64,000 nucleotides of DNA from Nostoc sp. NMS8 (GTDB lineage Bacteria; Cyanobacteriota; Cyanobacteriia; Cyanobacteriales; Nostocaceae): assembly GCF_017115045.1 (NCBI RefSeq), contig NZ_JABXKK010000119.1, positions 1 through 64,000 of the forward strand, read 5' to 3'. Position numbers and translations under genes: made by a program. Below the pieces are notes generated by a model that did not search any database, was not told the DNA's origin, and was given only the letters and a program-made list of their open reading frames with translations. Positions within the stretch are counted from its first letter, which is position 1; every line of letters starts with the position of its first letter. Shown piece by piece: positions 34,335 to 42,286 of this stretch.

Positions 34335-35075
34335 ATGCCAGACAATCCTGGATTAGGAGAGCAAGCGCTGAATAAAGCGACAGAAATAGGATTATCTAGC
34401 CAATTAGATGAAGTAGAAAATTTAGATGTAAACATCAACACAGACCCGCTGAAACTGATTCAGGGACAGGTGGATGCAGTCACAATCGAAGGTAAAGGTT
34501 TGGTTATGCAAAAAGACCTTCGTATAGAGGAATTGGAAATGCAAATGACTGGTGTTGCTATTAATCCTCTAAGCGTGGCTTTTGGCAAAATTGAACTGAC
34601 TAAACCTACTCAAGCTCATACACTGGTTGTATTAACCGAAGCTGATATTAATCGTGCCTTCAACTCCGAATATGTGCGATCGCAACTGCAAAGTCAAAAG
34701 ATACATATTAACGGGCAACTCAGGACTATTGAACCTCAAAATATAGATTTTCGATTACCGGGTGATGGTAAAGTGGTACTAAATGCGAGTATAAAATTAG
34801 TAGAAACAGGTGAAAATCAGCAAGTTGCTTTTTCCGCAGTCCCCAGGATCGGCGCCAATGGAAAAAGTATTGCTTTGGAAAATGTCGAGTATGGCGAAAC
34901 TGAGGAAATATCACCAGATTTGACAAAAGCTTTGCTCGATGAAACTAGCGAAATTTTGAATTTAAGTAACTTTGATTTACAAGGTATGAGTCTGCAAGTC
35001 AAACAACTAAAAGTAGAACTAGGCAAACTAATCTTACAAGCTGAAGCTTATATTGAAAAAATTCCTTCAGCTTAA
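34335..35075 (+). CDS. DUF2993 (LmeA-like) lipid-associated protein
   Basis: A 246-residue DUF2993 protein. The family has a tubular lipid-binding-like fold and the sequence shows the regular beta pattern (VNINTDPLKLIQGQVDAVTI, ELEMQMTGVAINPL) and the conserved LTEADINRAF motif near residue 100. No signal peptide is seen, unlike exported members. It sits 33 bases before the DUF2231 gene on the same strand, so they are probably an operon. Role unknown; lipid handling is inference. Confidence 0.85.
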   Translation: MPDNPGLGEQALNKATEIGLSSQLDEVENLDVNINTDPLKLIQGQVDAVTIEGKGLVMQKDLRIEELEMQMTGVAINPLSVAFGKIELTKPTQAHTLVVLTEADINRAFNSEYVRSQLQSQKIHINGQLRTIEPQNIDFRLPGDGKVVLNASIKLVETGENQQVAFSAVPRIGANGKSIALENVEYGETEEISPDLTKALLDETSEILNLSNFDLQGMSLQVKQLKVELGKLILQAEAYIEKIPSA

Positions 35076-35108
35076 AAATATAACGCTCATAAATTCAGGA
35101 TACTAAGA

Positions 35109-35660
35109 ATGGAAACTACAGAAACAACGCCAACAAATTCAACACCTTTTCCAAATATTCCACCAGTTATTGAAAGTAACGATAGTGAGTATCTTGATAG
35201 CGGTGTACCTAGCACAGTTGCGATCGCCGGACATCCTTTACATCCCCTGAGTGTGATCTTTCCCATAGCTTTTTTAGCCGCAGCCTTGGGAAGTGACATT
35301 GGCTACTGGTTAACTGGTGATTTCTTCTGGGCTAGGGCTTCATTATGGTTAATCGGACTCGGATTAGCTGGAGGTTTACTCGCTGCTGCGATCGGTCTTA
35401 GCGACTTTTTCAAAATTGAACGAGTCCGCAAGCGCACCGCCGGCTGGGCACATTTGATACTTAACGTTTCTTTACTAGTTTTATCACTCGTCAACTTTCT
35501 CATACGCTTGGGTGACGCTGAATCCCGAATACTACCTTGGGGACTGTTACTATCGGTTGTTGTCGGTACGCTGACTAGTCTTTCTGGTTGGTTCGGTGCT
35601 GAACTCTCTTATCGCCACAAAATCGGTGTAGTGGGTGCAGGTAGCAGAAGATATCCATAA
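35109..35660 (+). CDS. DUF2231 membrane protein
   Basis: A 183-residue integral membrane protein with four predicted helices. The family signature AGHPLHPLSVIFPIAF (residues about 40-55) and the His/Asp-containing helices (GLSDFFKIE, GWAHLILNV) are clear. The family is called a predicted haem-binding or redox-type membrane protein in databases, with little experimental data. It is downstream partner of the DUF2993 gene. An unusual poly-Thr/Pro, Ser-rich head of about 30 residues precedes the conserved part. Confidence 0.88.
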   Translation: METTETTPTNSTPFPNIPPVIESNDSEYLDSGVPSTVAIAGHPLHPLSVIFPIAFLAAALGSDIGYWLTGDFFWARASLWLIGLGLAGGLLAAAIGLSDFFKIERVRKRTAGWAHLILNVSLLVLSLVNFLIRLGDAESRILPWGLLLSVVVGTLTSLSGWFGAELSYRHKIGVVGAGSRRYP

Positions 35661-35677
35661 ACATCTGTGAAAAAGAA

Positions 35678-35708
35678 TGTAGAGACGTAGCACTGCTACG
35701 TCTCTACA
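35678..35708. repeat. Near-perfect GAGACG palindromic repeat, copy 3
   Basis: TGTAGAGACGTAGCA (35678-35692), one base, then its exact complement (35694-35708): a 15-bp stem with a one-base loop. Same family as 21111-21133 and 27150-27178. Such palindromes recur between genes in Nostocales. Confidence 0.8.
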
Positions 35709-35758
35709 AAGGCTCTGGAATAAAGCTTGATTATTTTTTATGGGAAGTCCCTAATACC

Positions 35759-35797
35759 GGGCTGCCTGCATCTGACGCAGCCCAATTTAGTATTTTT
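35759..35797 (+). terminator. Hairpin terminator downstream of the DUF2231 gene
   Basis: GGGCTGC (35759-35765) pairs with GCAGCCC (35777-35783) and is followed by AATTTAGTATTTTTT. The gene it ends is the plus-strand DUF2231 gene; the convergent dioxygenase gene ends at 35802. Confidence 0.7.
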
Positions 35798-35801
35798 TAG
35801 C

Positions 35802-36764
35802 TTATGAAAGTACTGGTTGTGCTTCTAGATTCTGGGCTTTTTGCTTGAAGACGGTTGGTACTTCGGAACTGAACGCTTCACCGTGAACCACTTCTGAGCG
35901 GAAACCATCAACCCCAACTGGAACATCACCAGTAATAGTGGTGCGATATAACAAACGCTCAATATCCAAATGATCCAAATCTTGAGGTGCTAAATGCACG
36001 GTAGCGCGGTTGTCCCAGAAGGCAATATCACCGTTGTTCCAACGGAAGCGAGTGGTGTAAGCAGGCTTGGTAACTTGGTTGAAGAACAACTCAAGCAGCA
36101 GCTTGCTTTCTTGTGGTGACACGTCAACAATGTGGGAGACGAAACCAGGGTTAACGAACAACGCCCGCTCACCAGTTTCAGGATGAACTCTGACTACTGG
36201 GTGGATGGAAACTAGTGGATTAACAGCGATCCGTTCGGAGAACTTGTTGTTACTGGGCTGATACCCGCCCCCATTGAAGCGATGTTCAGCTTTCAATGTG
36301 TCTGCTAGCGCTCGTAGAGGTGCTGACAAACCCTCATAAGCTGCAACCAAATTACTCCACTGGGTATCACCACCAAAACTAGGAACATTAACCGCGCGTA
36401 AAATTGACGCTGCTGGCGGGTTGATTGCCGCTGTTACGTCTGTGTGCCAAGGGCCTCCAGTGCGAAAACCATACTGCTTCTCATACAGCTTACGGTCTAC
36501 AGGTTTGAGCTGCGGAAATCCTGGAACTGGTTCAGGCTCTCCGAGTGGATGCGCGAAAGTCACTTCGCCGAAACGGGATGTGAATTCAACTTGGGCAGCA
36601 TGATCGATGTTCTGTCCCCGAAAGAATACGACTTTCCACTTTAATAGTGCTTTACGAATTTCTTTTACTTGATCGTCATTCAAAGGACGGGAAAGGTCTA
36701 CGTTACCGATTTCAGCACCGATGAAACCAGCTACTTGTTTGACTTCAATATGTTTGTAGCCCAT
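35802..36764 (-). CDS. TauD/TfdA-family 2-oxoglutarate-dependent dioxygenase
   Basis: A 320-residue non-haem iron dioxygenase. The iron triad is visible: H107 and D109 (GGPWHTDVTA) and the distal His in DNRATVHLA, with the 2-oxoglutarate-binding Arg in LLYRTTI. Family members such as TauD release sulfite from taurine, and others hydroxylate diverse compounds. Proximity to a sulfonate-type ABC ATPase and binding protein (38.8-40.6 kb) suggests a sulfonate or related substrate, but specificity residues cannot be judged. The next gene on the same strand, a CmcJ/NvfI-like protein, starts upstream beyond a 433-base repeat-containing gap. Confidence 0.9.
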   Translation of the reverse strand: MGYKHIEVKQVAGFIGAEIGNVDLSRPLNDDQVKEIRKALLKWKVVFFRGQNIDHAAQVEFTSRFGEVTFAHPLGEPEPVPGFPQLKPVDRKLYEKQYGFRTGGPWHTDVTAAINPPAASILRAVNVPSFGGDTQWSNLVAAYEGLSAPLRALADTLKAEHRFNGGGYQPSNNKFSERIAVNPLVSIHPVVRVHPETGERALFVNPGFVSHIVDVSPQESKLLLELFFNQVTKPAYTTRFRWNNGDIAFWDNRATVHLAPQDLDHLDIERLLYRTTITGDVPVGVDGFRSEVVHGEAFSSEVPTVFKQKAQNLEAQPVLS

Positions 36765-37197
36765 ATAGATTCTCCAGGGTTTGATTTATAGAGTCGTGTT
36801 CGCATTTATCCTTTTCCTGTGGAATTTTTCTTGCACTTGATAGCAAAATTCCATAAGAAGCGATCGCAACTGAAAATATCATACACTATCTCGATAGATT
36901 TACCGTAGTATTTATTTACTGTATTTTAGACAGTCGGAACAACCAGAGGCTCAGAAGTACCCAAAAAACCGCGCTTATGTCTATCCTGTGTGCAGTAACA
37001 GCGAGGATAAAGACTTAAGCGCAGTTAAAAATATTGACCGTTGACGTCAACGAAGAGGAAAGGGGGCGGGGGGCAGGGAGCAGGGGGAAAACCCCATAAA
37101 TAAATTTATTGGCTCTGAAACCCTTCTGGCAGGTGAATTCCAGAATCTTTCTCCCCTGCCCCCCGCTCCCTGCTCCCCTGCCTCTTAGTCATTTAAT
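36765..37197. other. Intergenic region with two-armed repeat
   Basis: 433 bases without a gene between the two minus-strand oxidoreductase genes. Positions 37053-37186 carry the dispersed palindromic element; the promoter of the dioxygenase gene should lie between 36770 and 36950. Confidence 0.5.
37053..37186. repeat. Two-armed dispersed repeat (intergenic copy)
   Basis: AAGAGGAAAGGGGGCGGGG with GCAGGGAGCAGGGGGAAA on the left pairs with TTTCTCCCCTGCCCCC, CGCTCCCTGCTCCCCTGCC and CTCTT on the right, around a 60-base AT-rich core. It has the longest and cleanest arms of any copy in the window. Confidence 0.8.
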
Positions 37198-38046
37198 CTA
37201 TTCGGGGTAGAAAACTACCGTCCTTAACTCAATACTCTGACGAGGTGGAGCATCCGATGGGCTAGTAGGGTCATCAAAGCCAGTATGACCGGCAAACCTA
37301 GCCCGTCCGTCTTCTGCGGAGTCAAAGCACTTAATAAATAGCGCTTCGTCTTGCTGCATCTGCGGGAAATAAAACCATTGATGTGATGGGTTATAGGTGA
37401 TTGAGTAAGTTTCACCAGCGTAATTGGGATACAAGAGATCGCCCGCCACCAAGTCTGTAGGTGCAATACTCAGAGCGTCGCACACTGCCAATGGTGATTC
37501 CTGGACTGGTGCGATCGGTCGCCAAATGTTAATCAGTGCAAACCTTTTTTGCAGCGCTTGATCGATGTTATCTATTCCCTGCTCTGTCAATACCTTGCGA
37601 GCGCGAGTATAGCCAGAATTGGCTGTAAAGTCATTATGCACGCGCTTGACTGGTTCCCTAATTTCGTTCTCGCCTGGCTGCGAAATTTCAGCGTTACGAA
37701 GAGTGTGATCGAATATCAGTACTTCTGTTGCACCTATCAACTCTTTCAATAATTGCTTGGCTTCAGGATAATAGACGCTGCGGATCTCATCTTCATCATA
37801 GAAATCACTGACTTTACTTTTATGTGCGGTAAAGTCGAAGCCTTGGCGCTCTAAGGATACTTTATCTGAAATTTCCCGTGCATTACGGATTGGAACTTTG
37901 TGTGTCTCATACTTTCCGTTGGAGCGGGGAACCCCTGCTGGGGGTTCATAGGCATAGTTGACAAGCTTTTCTGCCATCGGGGTGAGGTAGTTCAGTTCTG
38001 CCTCAACGTGTTTCAGGTCAGAGAAAAAACGATTGTCTCTACTCAT
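37198..38046 (-). CDS. CmcJ/NvfI-family oxidoreductase
   Basis: A 282-residue protein of the CmcJ/NvfI family, relatives of 2-oxoglutarate-type oxygenases known from cephamycin (7-alpha-cephem methoxylase subunit) and fungal natural-product pathways. The recognised motifs are RVHNDFTANSGYTR (candidate His/Asp metal site), NIWRPIAPVQESPLAVCDA and the closing RTVVFYP. The typical distal His may be H223 region HQWFYFPQM. It is divergent from an ArsR-type regulator gene and lies upstream of the TauD-like gene, so the two oxygenases may act in one pathway; the substrate is unknown. Confidence 0.85.
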   Translation of the reverse strand: MSRDNRFFSDLKHVEAELNYLTPMAEKLVNYAYEPPAGVPRSNGKYETHKVPIRNAREISDKVSLERQGFDFTAHKSKVSDFYDEDEIRSVYYPEAKQLLKELIGATEVLIFDHTLRNAEISQPGENEIREPVKRVHNDFTANSGYTRARKVLTEQGIDNIDQALQKRFALINIWRPIAPVQESPLAVCDALSIAPTDLVAGDLLYPNYAGETYSITYNPSHQWFYFPQMQQDEALFIKCFDSAEDGRARFAGHTGFDDPTSPSDAPPRQSIELRTVVFYPE

Positions 38047-38265
38047 TGCTTACATCCTTGTTCAAGAAGTTCAGACAGATTAAAATCCCCTAGAGTTGAG
38101 TTGGAGTGTAATTAACGCTCAATACTCAGCAATTGATCGCAATTACATCTAACGGCGTCAGCAAACTTACAACACGCCTCAGCTATGTTGCCATTTGACT
38201 CAAAGTAGCAGTTGATATTTGTTAACGTCGATCTCGTCAGGAATCTTCAGTACTAGATGATTATA

Positions 38266-38283
38266 GTTAAATACTTATTTAAC
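38266..38283. promoter_or_regulatory. Candidate operator palindrome (AT-rich)
   Basis: GTTAAAT, four bases, ATTTAAC is a perfect 7-4-7 inverted repeat in the divergent promoter region. AT-rich inverted repeats of this size are typical ArsR/SmtB operators. It is about 90 bases before the regulator start. Confidence 0.4.
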
Positions 38284-38322
38284 CATTAGAGTATTCAGCA
38301 TAACAGAATTTTGGCAAAATGG

Positions 38323-38338
38323 TCAAATGATTGTTTGA
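38323..38338. promoter_or_regulatory. Second candidate operator
   Basis: TCAAA, six bases, TTTGA forms a 5-6-5 inverted repeat 33 bases before the regulator start codon. It is a weaker candidate than the palindrome at 38266. Confidence 0.35.
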
Positions 38339-38371
38339 GTATTTGAGTAAAATGCCGGAGCTTGCTATGAT

Positions 38372-38662
38372 ATGGGGATGATTGAGAAAAGAAATTACGA
38401 AAACCGTGCGAAAATCTTCACGGCTCTTTCAGATCCAACACGCCTGCGATTAGTAGATTTACTCTTGAGTACTGACGAAATTAGCTGTTCAGAAATTGCC
38501 GAGCAGTTGGATATTAGCTTGTCTCTTTCTTGTCACCACTTAAAAGTTTTGACGGAAGCAGGTTTGGCGAAGAACTATAAAAAAGGGCAAGCAAGATACT
38601 ACTCAATTGATCGTGCTGTTCTCAATAGTACTTTAGAGAGTTTAAACAGTTTTATTAGTTGA
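38372..38662 (+). CDS. ArsR-family transcriptional regulator
   Basis: A 96-residue winged-helix repressor. The recognition helix is visible as CSEIAEQLDISLSLSCHHLKVL (residues about 38-59), followed by the wing GLAKNYKKGQARYYSI. No second metal-binding Cys motif such as ELCVCDL is present, so the ligand may not be a metal. The short N-terminus ALSDPTRLRLVDLL is typical. It is divergent from the CmcJ-like gene and adjacent to the ABC genes, so it probably controls one or both groups. Confidence 0.92.
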   Translation: MGMIEKRNYENRAKIFTALSDPTRLRLVDLLLSTDEISCSEIAEQLDISLSLSCHHLKVLTEAGLAKNYKKGQARYYSIDRAVLNSTLESLNSFIS

Positions 38663-38791
38663 AGAAGGGACTGGGAAAATTGTTCTGGGGATTCAGACCA
38701 ACACCCAAGTTTTGTTCGCGCAGCAATGCCTCCGGTGAGCTATGCTTATGCACGAGAAGAAAACTCTTCCTACCCCCCAGTCCCCAGTCTA

Positions 38792-39592
38792 TTACTCCTG
38801 AAACAATACTTCCTTTGCCGATTTAGTATCACTACGGGAATCAGCACCCAGTAAACTACGTAGATGGGCGGCCATATTGGCGAATTCTTTGCTGTTAATA
38901 TCGTCAATCTGCGTTGTATCGACAATTTCTTTCACAGTTCCAGGTACCGGCCTCATCACTAAAACTTGATGTCCCAAGTACACAGCTTCTTGTATGGAAT
39001 GAGTAATTAAAATAATCGTAACGCCTGTGTTTTGCCAAATAGCGTTGACTTCGTATTGGAGTTGAGTACGTGTCAGGGCATCTAGGGCAGCAAAAGGCTC
39101 ATCCATGAGCAGAATTTGCGGTTTCACAGCCAAAGCACGGGCGATCGCTACCCGTTGTTTCATCCCTCCCGATAGTTGATGAGGATATTTATCTACGGCT
39201 GCTGAGACTCCAACTAAATTGAGATAGTGTAAAGCCTCTTCATTAGCGGTGCTAGCTGCTTTACCTGTAATATTGAGGGCGTAAACGATGTTTTGCCGTA
39301 CAGTTTGCCAAGGTAAGAGTTGCTCAAAATCTTGAAAAACAACCATCCTATCTGGCCCTGGAGAAGTGATTTTTTTGCCTTTCATCAACAATTCGCCGCT
39401 GCTGATGGGCTGAAAACCTGCGATCGCTTTTAGCAAACTACTCTTTCCGCAACCGGATGGGCCAATAATTACAAACTTTTCTTTTGGTTTCACAGCAAAG
39501 CTAACATCTTCTACAGCTGTAAACCGATGCTTACCTTCTTTGTAGATAATTTGAACACTGTTTGCTATGATTAACGGCTCTAATTTCGCCAT
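38792..39592 (-). CDS. ABC transporter ATP-binding protein (nitrate/sulfonate/taurine type)
   Basis: A 266-residue ATPase started at ATG; an in-frame TTG would add 6 residues. Walker A is GPSGCGKSS, the Q-loop lies in VFQDFEQLLPW, the signature is LSGGMKQRVAIARAL, Walker B is ILLMDEPFAALD, and the switch His lies in ILITHSIQEA. It resembles SsuB/TauB/NrtD. The ribosome site GGAGGAG is embedded in the last codons of the binding-protein gene upstream, so they are tightly coupled. No permease gene is nearby on either side. Confidence 0.93.
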   Translation of the reverse strand: MAKLEPLIIANSVQIIYKEGKHRFTAVEDVSFAVKPKEKFVIIGPSGCGKSSLLKAIAGFQPISSGELLMKGKKITSPGPDRMVVFQDFEQLLPWQTVRQNIVYALNITGKAASTANEEALHYLNLVGVSAAVDKYPHQLSGGMKQRVAIARALAVKPQILLMDEPFAALDALTRTQLQYEVNAIWQNTGVTIILITHSIQEAVYLGHQVLVMRPVPGTVKEIVDTTQIDDINSKEFANMAAHLRSLLGADSRSDTKSAKEVLFQE

Positions 39593-39596
39593 GAAT

Positions 39597-40589
39597 TCAA
39601 TCTCCTCCAACGCCTTTAAGCGTCGGTAAAATTAATTCATCAATTGATTTAGGCTGCTGATTTAGCATACCTATTTCATGCATAAATTCTCCATATTTCA
39701 GGAAAGCTCTTGGCTCAAGACCATATTCTACAGCCCGATCGGTAATCCACTTTTTATATTGCTCTGCTGAGATTTTAGCACCATCTATCTGTGAGAGAAT
39801 TTTTGCCGCTTCATCAGGTTTGTCATTCAAGAGTTTAGTAGCATCTGCGATCGCAGTATATAAAGCTTTGCCAAATTCAGGATATTGATTGTAGAATTTC
39901 TCCGTAGTAAAGATGCTGGCAGCACTAATCTTACCAAAAACATCAGAACTCTTGAGAATGACTCTACCACCTTTTTCAACTTCTTGAAATTGGAAAGGTG
40001 GTGTTGTAAAGTGTGCATCAATTTGACCATTCAATAGAGATTGTAACCCTAACGGGTGAGCGAGAGATTGTATATTCTGATCGAGGGCTGTAGCATTACC
40101 TAGTTCTTTTTGTGCTGCCCGACGTAGTACAATTGCTTGAAGAGAATCAGGAGACGGTAAGCCAATTTTCATCCCTGGCTTAAAATCTTTTAAACTTTTT
40201 ATGTTCGAGTTCTTGACGACCAACCAAAACTCACTATGATTAAGTGAAGCTAAAATTTTCCATCCTACACCTTTGTCCCAACCAACAAGAAATGGCCCAA
40301 CGCCACCTGCACCAACTTGTAGTTGATTTGCAAGAATTCCATCCCGAATTGCTGCACCATTCGATAATTCTTTCCATTCAAACTTTGTCTGTGGAAATTG
40401 CTGTTCTAAAATTTGCTGCTGTTTGACAATTAGTAAATTTGCATAGTTGATTCCTGGTTGATAGGCAAGTGTTACTTTTTCTGGAACTTTTGAAGCTATT
40501 TGATTACTAGAAGTGCAAGCCACGAATACAAAGGTTAGCAGTGCTAATCCAATCAATAAACTCCAAGAGTGAAATTGCTTGAATTTCAT
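39597..40589 (-). CDS. ABC transporter substrate-binding lipoprotein (sulfonate/taurine type)
   Basis: A 330-residue SsuA/TauA-like binding protein. The N-terminal lipobox (LLTFVFVACTSS) predicts lipidation and membrane anchoring. The body shows the family patterns VTLAYQPGINYANLLIVKQQ, GVGPFLVGWDKGVGWKI, KIGLPSPDSLQAIVLRRAAQ and NGQIDAHFTTPPF. Substrate specificity cannot be read, but sulfonates, taurine or similar compounds are usual. It is first in an operon with the ATPase, which starts 4 bases after its stop. Confidence 0.92.
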   Translation of the reverse strand: MKFKQFHSWSLLIGLALLTFVFVACTSSNQIASKVPEKVTLAYQPGINYANLLIVKQQQILEQQFPQTKFEWKELSNGAAIRDGILANQLQVGAGGVGPFLVGWDKGVGWKILASLNHSEFWLVVKNSNIKSLKDFKPGMKIGLPSPDSLQAIVLRRAAQKELGNATALDQNIQSLAHPLGLQSLLNGQIDAHFTTPPFQFQEVEKGGRVILKSSDVFGKISAASIFTTEKFYNQYPEFGKALYTAIADATKLLNDKPDEAAKILSQIDGAKISAEQYKKWITDRAVEYGLEPRAFLKYGEFMHEIGMLNQQPKSIDELILPTLKGVGGD

Positions 40590-40655
40590 TATTTTATGCC
40601 TCTCCTCGCTGCTTTAATAAACTTCGTTCTTGCATTTAAAATTCCTGAGTAATCA

Positions 40656-40740
40656 GCTAAAAAACATCTAATTTGCATAATTTAATTAAATATAACTCTT
40701 GTGGGGTGGGCAAAATGAGCGCCCAGTCTAAGCAATTTAT
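40656..40740 (+). repeat. Dispersed intergenic repeat, copy 1
   Basis: About 85 bases beginning GCTAAAAAACATCTAATTTG and running through GTGGGGTGGGC. It matches 46997-47081 with few differences. The core GGGC...GCCC forms a short hairpin in both copies. Confidence 0.8.
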
Positions 40741-40954
40741 AATTATTTTCAACTGCATAATATTTTTAAAAATACTGTAAGTTAATAGAGATACAGTATT
40801 TTGTGAATTTAAACGAAAGTATCACACAGTCAGAAGCAAAAAACAAGGTGTGTTAACAAGTTCGTAAAATCTTTGTTTTTTTCTCAGCGTTCTCTGTGCC
40901 TCTGCGGTTAAATAAATTACTTTTAGAGATAAGAGGCACAAAGAAAATAGACAT

Positions 40955-41400
40955 ATAGCAGTTCTCGTTCACGTGAGGTACACCCGTAGGGGAAATCTGC
41001 GGGAAGCCGCTTTGCGTCTACATGCACATTGGTGTCAACTTAAGTTGGAAATAGCTTAACTGTTGGCTTCCATGCCCGCCCGGAAATAAATTTCTTTGGC
41101 TTTTAGGCTTAAGTCTACTTCAGTCCACTGGAAATTTTTGGCGATACAGCACTTACGGCAGCTATGAGGTACATTCTCAAAGCTGAAAGCTATGCTAAGA
41201 GAGGGACAAGGAGAAAATTGTATTGCATAATAGCGGGAAGCGCTGTATTTAGTCATCTTTAGATGACTTTAGCTATGAGACGGGAATTGAAATTCCCGGC
41301 GGACAAGCGGTTTCACGTTAAGTTGACACCAATGCTACATGCATTGCCCCTACACCTTGCGATGTAATTTTGTACCGCATTTGAGTGGGAACCGCTATAA
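40955..41400. repeat. Cluster of palindromic repeats, possible decayed mobile element
   Basis: Tight hairpins are present at GTCATCTTTAGATGAC (7-bp stem, 2-base loop, near 41254) and CGGGAATTGAAATTCCCG (8-bp stem, 2-base loop, near 41281), with GTTAAGTTGACACCAATG at about 41318 matching GGTGTCAACTTAAGTTG at about 41030 in inverted form. The inverted copies bracket about 300 bases. The shape suggests a non-autonomous element; no transposase is present. Confidence 0.5.
41056..41256 (-). CDS. Short frame within a repeat cluster (doubtful gene)
   Basis: A 66-codon frame with four Cys/His-like positions (HSCRKCCIAKNF). It lies entirely inside the palindrome cluster and its start falls in the hairpin at about 41256. 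Such frames are often annotated in Nostoc genomes but may only reflect the repeat. Low confidence that it is translated. Confidence 0.2.
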   Translation of the reverse strand: MTKYSASRYYAIQFSPCPSLSIAFSFENVPHSCRKCCIAKNFQWTEVDLSLKAKEIYFRAGMEANS

Positions 41401-41541
41401 GAGCTTAAAGAGGAATTTATAGACTAAAATTTACATTCACCTAAGCGTTGCTTAAGAGTAAAGTTATACCTAAGTTTGTGTAGTCAAGACTTCTAGTTGT
41501 TCGGGCTGTTAAAATTTTGCTTAGTCTCTAGCCTATAGAAA

Positions 41542-41958
41542 ATGCTTCGATATCGTAACCAAACAATATTTCTTATTATTTCTGTACTCATCGTTGTACC
41601 GATGGGCTTTTTGTTTAAGTATTATAATGGGCCTGCCCATCACTGGTTTAACGACTACGGAGCGGCTGTATTTTACGAAATATTTTGGTGTCTGTTCGCG
41701 TTTTGGTTTCTCAGAAGTCGAGCGGCTGTAATCCAAATTCCTATATGGGTTTTTGTCATCACCTGTATACTAGAATTCTTGCAACTTTGGCATCCGCCAC
41801 TATTAGAGGAAATTCGCGCTACTTTGATAGGTAAATTGTTACTTGGTACAACCTTTGTTTGGTGGGATTTTCCTCATTATTTATTTGGTTCTGTTTTAGG
41901 TTGGTTGTGGCTGCAACAATTATACAGAATAGGTTATGCAAAAAAGAATCAAGGTTAA
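41542..41958 (+). CDS. DUF2809 membrane protein
   Basis: A 138-residue protein of the DUF2809 family with four predicted membrane helices (TIFLIISVLIVVPMGFLF, AAVFYEIFWCLFAFWFL, IQIPIWVFVITCILEFLQ, FPHYLFGSVLGWLWLQQ). The WHPPLLEEIRAT and FVWWDFPHYLFG motifs are typical for the family. Function unknown. Its 3' end overlaps the DUF167 gene by 23 bases, so the two are translated together. Confidence 0.88.
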   Translation: MLRYRNQTIFLIISVLIVVPMGFLFKYYNGPAHHWFNDYGAAVFYEIFWCLFAFWFLRSRAAVIQIPIWVFVITCILEFLQLWHPPLLEEIRATLIGKLLLGTTFVWWDFPHYLFGSVLGWLWLQQLYRIGYAKKNQG

Positions 41959-42163
41959 GCCTAATTCAAAACAGCAAAAGATTGAAGAACAATCTGATGG
42001 TAGTCTAACTGTGTATTTAAAATCGCCCCCAGTCGATGGTAAGGCTAATGAAGAATTAATTAAACTATTAGCAGATAAATTTGATATACCCAAATCTCAT
42101 ATCAGAATTAAATCAGGTTTGTCTTCTCGGCAAAAGCTGATAGAAATTGATACAGATACTTAA
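41936..42163 (+). CDS. DUF167 / YggU-family protein
   Basis: A 75-residue DUF167 protein with the characteristic motif VKPNSKQQKIEEQSDGSLTV, then the conserved PPVDGKANEELIKLLAD and IKSGLSSRQKLIEI. The small fold is known from E. coli YggU; no activity is established. It begins inside the 3' end of the DUF2809 gene. Complete and of normal length. Confidence 0.92.
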   Translation: MQKRIKVKPNSKQQKIEEQSDGSLTVYLKSPPVDGKANEELIKLLADKFDIPKSHIRIKSGLSSRQKLIEIDTDT

Positions 42164-42286
42164 CTGCTGTTTAACAATACCTTTTTAGAAGACTCTACTT
42201 CCTCCTGAATGTGAGGCTATATCTCACCCAGTAAATCCTCTACTAGGGCCAAGAAACGAGAGACAAAAACTTGCAAAATCGAATTT

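Larger units (their letters stand above)
38047..38371. other. Divergent promoter region of the CmcJ-like and ArsR-type genes
   Basis: 325 bases without a gene. Two inverted repeats that could be ArsR-type operators lie at 38266-38283 and 38323-38338; both are close to the ArsR-type gene start. Confidence 0.5.
40590..41541. other. Large intergenic region with repeats
   Basis: 952 bases. It contains a dispersed repeat (40656-40740), an isolated CTCTGTGCCTCTGCGGTTAA-type repeat near 40889, and a cluster of palindromes at 40955-41400. A 66-codon minus-strand frame (41056-41256) lies within that cluster. No convincing protein gene is seen; the promoter of the ABC operon lies near the left end. 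Confidence 0.5.
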
